From NCBI GenBank assembly GCA_002316675.1, contig DCDZ01000032.1, positions 10,610-19,264 of the forward strand: a DNA stretch of 8,655 nt, written 5' to 3'. Every line of letters starts with the position of its first letter. Positions within the stretch are counted from its first letter, which is position 1. The notes under the pieces were generated by a model. It saw only the letters and a list, made by a program, of their open reading frames with translations, was not told the DNA's origin and did not search any database. Below are positions 5,042-8,655 of the stretch, in pieces. The DNA comes from Tyzzerella sp. UBA1042. Its GTDB lineage: Bacteria; Bacillota; Clostridia; Lachnospirales; Anaerotignaceae. The position numbers and the translations under genes were made by a program.

Positions 5042-5248
5042 ATGGAAGATGTGTGTATTAGGTATATAGACTTGCCTTGCTGCGTAAACGGCGTTACCGT
5101 GCAAGATGAAAGTGGATTTTATAACGTATACATAAATGCCAGATTATCAATTGAATCACAGAATGAAGCGATAAAGCATGAGTTGACCCATATCAAACGG
5201 GATGACTTCTACTCGTTGGAATCCATACAAAAAGTTGAAAGTTTTTAA
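5042..5248 (+). CDS. Short ImmA/IrrE-family metallopeptidase
   Basis: 68 aa; ATG at 5042, 4 bp after the repressor stop, with only AAGGA upstream, so translation is probably coupled. The zinc motif HELTH is at residues 46-50 within AIKHELTHIKRDDF; E47 would be catalytic and H46/H50 ligands. The third ligand is uncertain (D54, D55, E60 or E66). ICEBs1 ImmA is about 170 aa and cleaves ImmR after activation; this protein has only the core and stops about 18 residues after HExxH. Very short members exist beside phage repressors, so it may be complete rather than truncated. Its stop lies next to the 3' end of the predicted leftward small RNA. Confidence 0.82.
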   Translation: MEDVCIRYIDLPCCVNGVTVQDESGFYNVYINARLSIESQNEAIKHELTHIKRDDFYSLESIQKVESF

Positions 5249-5249
5249 A

Positions 5250-5317
5250 TAAAAAATCCCCCTCAGCACTGCGAATGCTGAGAGGGAAAAGCAAGATTTG
5301 TCGGATGGACAAGCCCT
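5250..5317 (-). ncRNA. Predicted small RNA of about 68 nt
   Basis: A consensus minus-strand promoter (5352-5324) predicts a start near 5317, and an intrinsic terminator ends at about 5250. The RNA would hold a 5' hairpin (TTGTC-CATCC-GACAA, 5312-5298) and the 3' terminator hairpin. No ribosome site or sizeable reading frame is evident. It runs opposite to any immA-lipoprotein readthrough transcript. I do not recognise a known RNA family; antisense or trans-acting control of the immunity or lipoprotein transcripts is a hypothesis. Confidence 0.6.
5251..5287 (-). terminator. Leftward intrinsic terminator 1
   Basis: In minus-strand RNA, UCCCUCUCAGCA pairs with UGCUGAGGGGGA around a 7-nt loop (12 pairs, one G-U), followed by U6AUUU. 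On the plus strand the wobble becomes a C/A mismatch and there is no T tract, so the element is oriented leftward. It may still slow rightward polymerase leaving immA. Confidence 0.8.
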
Positions 5318-5326
5318 TAATACATT
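5298..5326 (+). promoter_or_regulatory. Possible lipoprotein promoter
   Basis: TTGTCG (5298-5303), 17-bp spacer, TACATT (5321-5326); both hexamers are 4/6. It overlaps the -10 and start region of the leftward small-RNA promoter, so the two would interfere. The gene could instead be read from the immR-immA transcript. Confidence 0.3.
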
Positions 5327-5352
5327 ATAGACAATGTGGGATATTTTGTCAA
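5324..5352 (-). promoter_or_regulatory. Perfect-consensus leftward promoter (small RNA)
   Basis: Minus strand: TTGACA (5352-5347), exactly 17 bp, TATAAT (5329-5324). It is the best promoter in the window, and no leftward protein-coding gene lies between it and the terminator at 5251-5287. Confidence 0.88.
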
Positions 5353-5370
5353 ATTAAGGGGGATTTAGAA

Positions 5371-5805
5371 ATGAAAAAATTTGTTATGAGCTTAGCTGCT
5401 CTATGTTTATCGGCTTCTCTTTTTGGTTGCAGCAGTTCCAACAATGCAACTGCAGAACCTGAGCAAACACAAATACCTGACTTAACAGGTGAATGGAAAC
5501 AAGTTAATAGCAGTTCGGATGATACTTATCACATTGCTACAATCGATGGAGAAACTATCGAAATTAGCTGGTTTACAAAAAGTGACGAAACAAAAGCGCT
5601 TTACTGGGCTGGAACTTTCGTTGCACCTGAAGCAGCAGATGAACCTCATACTTGGGAATCCGCAAATGACAAAGAAAAAACCGATAGCGCCCTGTTGGCT
5701 TCGGGGGATGATACTAAGACATTCACCTATGAAGATGAACGGATAAGCTATGAAGCTTCAGCAATGGGTGTAACGCAAACTGTAAGATTAGAAAAGCTGC
5801 AATAA
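5371..5805 (+). CDS. Phage-encoded lipoprotein, possible superinfection-exclusion factor
   Basis: 144 aa from ATG 5371 (AAGGGGGA upstream); the longer in-frame reading from 5275 would translate the hairpin. A lipoprotein signal peptide is clear: MKK, hydrophobic core to residue 18, lipobox L-F-G-C20. A Ser/Asn/Glu-rich tether follows, then a compact beta-rich domain with DLTGEWKQVNSSSDD near residues 35-50, WAGTF and the tail DDTKTFTYEDERISYEASAM to VRLEKLQ. I recall similar uncharacterised lipoproteins beside integrases in gut Firmicutes and bifidobacterial prophages. It should be anchored to the outer face of the membrane. Its place between immunity and integrase genes matches Ltp of phage TP-J34, which blocks DNA entry; no sequence similarity to Ltp was seen. 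Exclusion is an inference. Confidence 0.88.
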   Translation: MKKFVMSLAALCLSASLFGCSSSNNATAEPEQTQIPDLTGEWKQVNSSSDDTYHIATIDGETIEISWFTKSDETKALYWAGTFVAPEAADEPHTWESANDKEKTDSALLASGDDTKTFTYEDERISYEASAMGVTQTVRLEKLQ

Positions 5806-5810
5806 CAAAT

Positions 5811-5847
5811 AAAAAATCCCCCACTCCACGCCAATGGAATGAGGGAT
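5811..5847 (-). terminator. Leftward intrinsic terminator 2
   Basis: Minus-strand RNA arms (5847-5835 and 5828-5816) pair throughout, with two G-U wobbles that are C/A mismatches on the plus strand, and end in a U6 tract read leftward. It has the same design and the same 16-bp end as terminator 1. It faces the lipoprotein gene from its 3' side. Confidence 0.7.
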
Positions 5848-5879
5848 AAGCGGTCATACATAGTACAATCGCTCTCTAC
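5811..5879 (-). ncRNA. Candidate second leftward small RNA (weaker)
   Basis: An extended -10, TGATACAAT (5894-5886), with -35 ATGGCA at 18-bp spacing would start RNA near 5879, ending at terminator 2 after about 69 nt, the same length as the first candidate. The promoter is only moderate, so a leftward transcript from elsewhere is possible. Confidence 0.35.
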
Positions 5880-5905
5880 AAGCTAATTGTATCACAAGAC
5901 CGCTT
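5848..5905. repeat. Nested inverted repeat upstream of int
   Basis: aagcggtc (5848-5855) and gaccgctt (5898-5905) are a perfect 8-bp inverted pair; inside them tacaat (5864-5869) and attgta (5886-5891) are a second pair. It lies between the lipoprotein gene and the int ribosome site. It could be an RNA fold in the int leader or a protein site; nothing decides between these. Confidence 0.55.
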
Positions 5906-5942
5906 TATTTGCCATACCTAAAATAAAGGAGGTCTTATTTTT

Positions 5943-7046
5943 ATGCAATATAACATTACCTACCGCCAGAAGGACAAAGGCTGGCAGTACATAATCAGTT
6001 ACAAGGATGCAAACGGAGATTGGAAACAAAAAAGTAAGCAGGGGTTTGAAAAAAAGAAGGATGCTCAGACCGCGGCAGGAAGTCGCATTGAGGAATTGAA
6101 AAAAGAAGTTGCGCTATCGTCAAATTCAAAGCCTGAGTATAGAAACATAACCTTGGGGCAGTTTGCAGAGGAGTTGTTGGAAAGCGAAAAACTACACAAG
6201 ACAGCGAACACGATAATTTCAAAAGAATTAGCGTTAAAAAAATTTAGCAACATAAAGAACATTCCACTAACTGAATTAAGGAATTCTGACATTCAAAAAT
6301 GCGTCGATTCTATGGTTTCTGCGGGAATGAAGCTTAGTACCGTCAAATGTCATTTAACTAAATTGAAATATATCCTAAATCAAGCTGTACGCCCGTACAA
6401 AATCATACCAGCCACTCCGATCGAAGATATAAAGCTACCATTAACGCAGTATGACGATGGCGAAAAAGGTATGCATGTACTTGAACAAAATGAAATTACT
6501 AAATTGCTCACCTTCATGAAGTCAAAGCAGCTGTATTTGAAATACTACTATGTTTGCTCTTTCGTCCTTGGAACAGGACTGCGACGTGGTGAATTGTTGG
6601 GGCTAACATGGGACAACGTCGATTTTAGAAAAAGAGAGATTCACGTTGTTCGCCAATGGAAGAAGCTTCCTAATAGCAAAGAAGGCTTTGGAACGCTAAA
6701 AAGATATAATAGTAAAAGAATTGTTCCCATATCCGAAACTACGGCAAATCAGTTAATGGAGTATAAAATGGCTTATAATGTAGTTAATATGGATAACAGA
6801 GTTTTTCCATTTGCACCCGATTCACTCCCAGTCTGCATCCGTAATATATCAAAAAAAGTAGGATTAAATGTTCATTTGCACATGCTTCGTCATACCTATG
6901 CGACTGCTCTAATAGCAAACGGCGTTGACTTTAAAACCGCTGCTTCTATATTGGGTCACGATGTAGAAATGACTATGAAGGTGTATTCTCATGTCACAGA
7001 CGAAATGATGAAAAGAGCAGCCCGAAAAATTAATAATATTTTTTGA
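5943..7046 (+). CDS. int: Tyrosine-recombinase phage integrase
   Basis: 367 aa; ATG 5943 with AAGGAGGT at 5926-5933, 9-nt spacing. Residues 1 to about 60 are an AP2-like arm-binding domain (ITYRQKDKGWQYIISYKDAN, then KKKDAQTAAGSRIEELKKE). About 68-160 form the SAM-like core-binding domain. The catalytic domain carries R214 (TGLRRGELLGL), K253 (GTLKRYNSKR), H313-xx-R316 (HMLRHTYAT), H339 (LGHD) and nucleophile Y348 (KVYSHV), so the enzyme looks intact. It performs integration at a chromosomal attB and, with the Xis-like protein, excision. Length and layout are usual for Gram-positive phage and Tn916-type integrases. No convincing own promoter; it is probably read through from upstream. Confidence 0.95.
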   Translation: MQYNITYRQKDKGWQYIISYKDANGDWKQKSKQGFEKKKDAQTAAGSRIEELKKEVALSSNSKPEYRNITLGQFAEELLESEKLHKTANTIISKELALKKFSNIKNIPLTELRNSDIQKCVDSMVSAGMKLSTVKCHLTKLKYILNQAVRPYKIIPATPIEDIKLPLTQYDDGEKGMHVLEQNEITKLLTFMKSKQLYLKYYYVCSFVLGTGLRRGELLGLTWDNVDFRKREIHVVRQWKKLPNSKEGFGTLKRYNSKRIVPISETTANQLMEYKMAYNVVNMDNRVFPFAPDSLPVCIRNISKKVGLNVHLHMLRHTYATALIANGVDFKTAASILGHDVEMTMKVYSHVTDEMMKRAARKINNIF

Positions 7047-7105
7047 CGTTTTTTTGACGAAACTCAAAGATTGCTCCCAGAACCCTTTAATTATGGGCAC
7101 TCTGG
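7039..7105. other. Probable attachment-site region
   Basis: Two copies of T6-7GACG overlap and follow the int stop (GACG at 7045 and 7056, 11 bp apart), resembling arm-type integrase sites. Next is an inverted pair CCAGA...CCC / GGG...TCTGG (7077-7085 and 7095-7105) around a 9-bp AT spacer. This could be the recombination core or a weak int terminator; the T run at 7119-7123 is too distant for a good terminator. The core cannot be defined from one end. Confidence 0.4.
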
Positions 7106-7180
7106 AATTTAATTAATATTTTTGGATAAAATAAAGAAAAAATGACAATAAAACATTTTCTTTTCTATCATTTAGCCTTA

Positions 7181-7209
7181 TATACATTTTTTGGCTTCGG
7201 TGTTATACT
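7181..7209 (+). promoter_or_regulatory. Promoter of the FtsE-like/C39 operon
   Basis: TATACA (7181-7186), 17 bp, TATACT (7204-7209) preceded by TGT, an extended -10. Start near 7216, leaving a leader of about 65 nt. From 7106 to 7180 the sequence is AT-rich with no gene or clear signal. Confidence 0.6.
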
Positions 7210-7281
7210 AAAAAAGGTGGATATTGTCCTATTTTGAAGCAAATTTATTTGAAACAAACTCGTTTGAAAGGTATGAGAATT

Positions 7282-7968
7282 TTGATTTTATTCCAAAATG
7301 TATCAAAAACCTATCCAAATCATGAGATTGGACTGAAGAATGTTTCGCTTGAAATCAAAGATGGAGACTTTGTTTTTCTTGTGGGGAAAACGGGCTCCGG
7401 TAAAAGTACATTCATCAATCTTTTAACGGGTGAGCTGAAGCCCACCTCCGGTGATATCCTCGTAAACTCTTTATCATTAACCAATTTGCCCCAAAAAGAC
7501 TTTCCCTATTACAGAAGGCTTCTGGGTATCGTGAACAACGAATGCTTATTGATTGATCATAAAACAATTTACCAAAATTTAGAGATTCCTATGTTAGCCG
7601 CAGGACATTCCGGTAAAACAATCCGCCAATCCATCCCCTTGGCCTTAGGGCTTGTGGGAATGACAAAGAAAATGAATGAATATCCCCCTAACTTATCAGG
7701 AGGGGAAACCTTCAAAATTCTGATGGCAAGGGCTGTGGTGAATAATCCACAAATTATCATTGCAGATGAGCCCACTGCACATCTGGATTACGAATCTGCA
7801 CTGGATATTATGTCTTTATTTAGCGAAATCAACCGGTTGGGAATTACGGTGATTATCGCCACACACGCAAAAGAGTTTGTAGATATTATGAAAAAGCGTG
7901 TTATCACAATGCAAAACGGTAAAATTCTTGGTGACGTAAGCAAAGGGAAATATGGTTGGATAATATGA
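7282..7968 (+). CDS. FtsE-like ABC transporter ATPase with altered Q-loop and signature
   Basis: I choose TTG 7282, giving MILFQNVSKTYPNHEIGLKN, the usual FtsE-type opening, with AAAGG ten bases upstream; ATG 7273 and TTG 7234 are alternatives with worse spacing. 228 aa. Walker A GKTGSGKST (35-43), LSGGE (138-142), Walker B IIIADEP (158-164), D-loop H167-L-D169 and switch H195 are present, so ATP hydrolysis is plausible. Two departures: the Q-loop Gln of FtsE (VVFQD) is replaced by Asn (IVNNE, 83-87), and the signature continues TFKILMARA instead of QQRVAIARA. It overlaps the C39 peptidase gene by ATGA. A membrane partner such as FtsX is not visible and may follow outside the window. Presumed host gene. 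Confidence 0.85.
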   Translation: MILFQNVSKTYPNHEIGLKNVSLEIKDGDFVFLVGKTGSGKSTFINLLTGELKPTSGDILVNSLSLTNLPQKDFPYYRRLLGIVNNECLLIDHKTIYQNLEIPMLAAGHSGKTIRQSIPLALGLVGMTKKMNEYPPNLSGGETFKILMARAVVNNPQIIIADEPTAHLDYESALDIMSLFSEINRLGITVIIATHAKEFVDIMKKRVITMQNGKILGDVSKGKYGWII

Positions 7969-8655
7969 AAAAACGGAAACGAAATAGCATATTTAAAAAA
8001 TTTCTTAGTACAGCATTCATAGGGACCTATATCAGCTTCCTATGCTTTTTGTATTTATTTGCGACCCGGGTTACGCCTTGGGATATCGATTATTTTATTC
8101 AGGATACTTCTGCCAATGCCTCACAGCTGGTGCTGACCCTAAAAGCGGAAAAAGCGGAATTTGATGCAAAACGGGAAGCCAAAGCCTTGGCCAAAGCCAT
8201 GGAACAGGAAAACAATGCGGCGGAGCCTAAAACCGAGCAGCCCGAGGAGACAGAGGAGACGGACGATGGTGAGACCATTTTAAAATCCGACACCATGGAT
8301 TTGGTGTATTATTCTCAAACCGATCCCCGGTGGGAAACGGCAATCTATGGCGGAGACAACGTCATCGGTGTTTTTGGCTGCGGCCCAACCACCCTTGCCA
8401 TGGTTGCAAGTACCCTCACAGACAATAAAGTAACACCGGATAACGTTGCAAAGTGGGCCTTTGATCATGGTCATTTTGCCAACGATAGCGGTTCTTACCA
8501 TTCTATTATTCCGAAGGGCGCCGAAAATTACGGGCTGGTATCAAAAAGCCTGGGCAGCCCTACAAAGGAAACGATATTAGATGAGCTTTCTAAGGGAAAG
8601 CTGGTTGTTGTGCTGATGGATCAAGGGTTGTTTACCTCCCAAGGGCATTTTATTA
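7965..8655 (+). CDS. Membrane-anchored C39-family cysteine peptidase (3' end outside window)
   Basis: ATG 7965 overlaps the ATPase stop (ATGA). 230 codons are visible. Basic N-terminus (KKRKRNSIFKK), one transmembrane anchor at about 14-34, then an Ala/Lys/Glu helical and acidic Pro/Glu/Thr linker (about 50-105). From about 112 comes a Peptidase_C39_2-type domain: LVYYSQTDPRWETAIYGG, catalytic C139 in GVFGCGPTTLAMVAS, and the His motif GHF (H228) just before the window edge; the third catalytic residue would lie outside. The domain should face the cell exterior. C39_2 proteins are uncharacterised surface proteases or wall hydrolases. GC content and use of GCC, GGC and CTG are higher than in the prophage, supporting host origin. 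Confidence 0.88.
   Translation, partial: MKKRKRNSIFKKFLSTAFIGTYISFLCFLYLFATRVTPWDIDYFIQDTSANASQLVLTLKAEKAEFDAKREAKALAKAMEQENNAAEPKTEQPEETEETDDGETILKSDTMDLVYYSQTDPRWETAIYGGDNVIGVFGCGPTTLAMVASTLTDNKVTPDNVAKWAFDHGHFANDSGSYHSIIPKGAENYGLVSKSLGSPTKETILDELSKGKLVVVLMDQGLFTSQGHFI

Larger units (their letters stand above)
5247..5822. repeat. 16-bp direct repeat flanking the lipoprotein gene
   Basis: aaataaaaaatccccc occurs exactly at 5247-5262 and 5807-5822. Each copy is the U-tract plus one stem arm of a hairpin (leftward terminators below). Repeat spacing is 560 bp and the unit holds one promoter region and one gene, so duplication, recombinational gain or loss of a cargo gene is plausible. Confidence 0.75.
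1..7105. mobile_element. Right-hand end of a prophage or integrative element (lysogeny module plus early genes)
   Basis: The gene set (tyrosine integrase, xis-like HTH, ImmR/ImmA-type pair, Cro-sized HTH, ORF6N/ORF6C protein and packed small hypothetical genes) is a temperate-phage lysogeny/early region. The integrase gene is the outermost element gene. Everything after about 7105 looks chromosomal. The exact boundary is inferred, because the att core cannot be fixed without the other end of the element. An ICE is possible, since ImmR/ImmA also occur in ICEBs1, but the early operon content favours a phage. Confidence 0.85.

Noticed and set aside
5275..5370. N-terminal extension of the lipoprotein (start at 5275)
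   Set aside because: It would put 32 residues before a canonical lipoprotein signal peptide and translate the hairpin; the ATG at 5371 has its own AAGGGGGA site.
5250..5370. Type I toxin-antitoxin locus with the leftward RNA as antitoxin
   Set aside because: I found no short hydrophobic toxin frame opposite or overlapping the predicted RNA; only the longer lipoprotein is nearby, and its start lies outside the RNA.
5489..5746. 85-aa plus-strand frame inside the lipoprotein gene
   Set aside because: Out-of-frame shadow with no start signals.
6909..7100. Minus-strand 63-aa frame over the int 3' end, possibly the tail of an interrupted host gene
   Set aside because: It continues far into the catalytic region of int, so it is antisense; no ribosome site and no recognisable sequence. 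No tRNA 3' end was found there either.
8099..8501. Minus-strand frames opposite the C39 peptidase
   Set aside because: Shadows of a gene with clear transmembrane, catalytic Cys and His features.

Overview
The window looks like the lysogeny-and-early-gene end of a temperate phage (possibly an integrative element) inserted in the chromosome of a low-to-mid GC member of the Clostridia, probably gut-associated. Grounds: strong AGGAGG ribosome sites, frequent GTG/TTG starts, ORF6N/ORF6C and ImmR/ImmA-type proteins, a tyrosine integrase at one edge, and chromosomal-looking genes beyond it. The genus is not determined and the other end of the element is outside the window.

Left block (1-3779, minus strand): a tightly packed early operon read right to left. 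Its order is a Cro-sized HTH protein, an ORF6N/ORF6C antirepressor-type protein, an HTH/coiled-coil protein, two phage proteins of unknown function, a 61-aa protein, a 46-aa zinc-knuckle protein, a 100-aa two-span membrane protein and a DUF7666-like pentapeptide-repeat protein cut by the window edge. The last is encoded by a 15-bp tandem repeat. The 46-aa gene, a 39-aa gene (4120-4239) and both edge-truncated genes were found by reading the sequence.

Control region (3780-5250): a 73-aa gene with its own promoter and terminator faces against the early operon. A leftward xis-like gene plus a 39-aa gene lie downstream of a strong promoter (TTGACG-N17-TATAAT). Rightward, an ImmR-type repressor is followed by a very short ImmA-type metalloprotease. 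13-bp CACGAAnTTCGTG-like operators cover the divergent promoter at about three-helical-turn spacing. This resembles the ICEBs1/phi105 immunity logic: the repressor holds the leftward promoter off and the protease inactivates the repressor on induction.

Lipoprotein and integrase region (5250-7105): a lipoprotein gene sits between immunity and integration genes, where phage TP-J34 carries its superinfection-exclusion lipoprotein Ltp. It is flanked by a 16-bp direct repeat. Each copy is the U-tract side of a hairpin that folds perfectly only in minus-strand RNA. The first hairpin lies about 60 nt downstream of a consensus leftward promoter (TTGACA-N17-TATAAT), so a roughly 68-nt small RNA is predicted; a second, weaker copy of the arrangement follows the lipoprotein gene. 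Then comes the tyrosine integrase and a probable attachment region.

Right flank (about 7110-8655): presumed host DNA. A promoter leads into an FtsE-like ATPase with altered Q-loop and signature motif, overlapping by ATGA a membrane-anchored C39-type cysteine peptidase that runs off the window.
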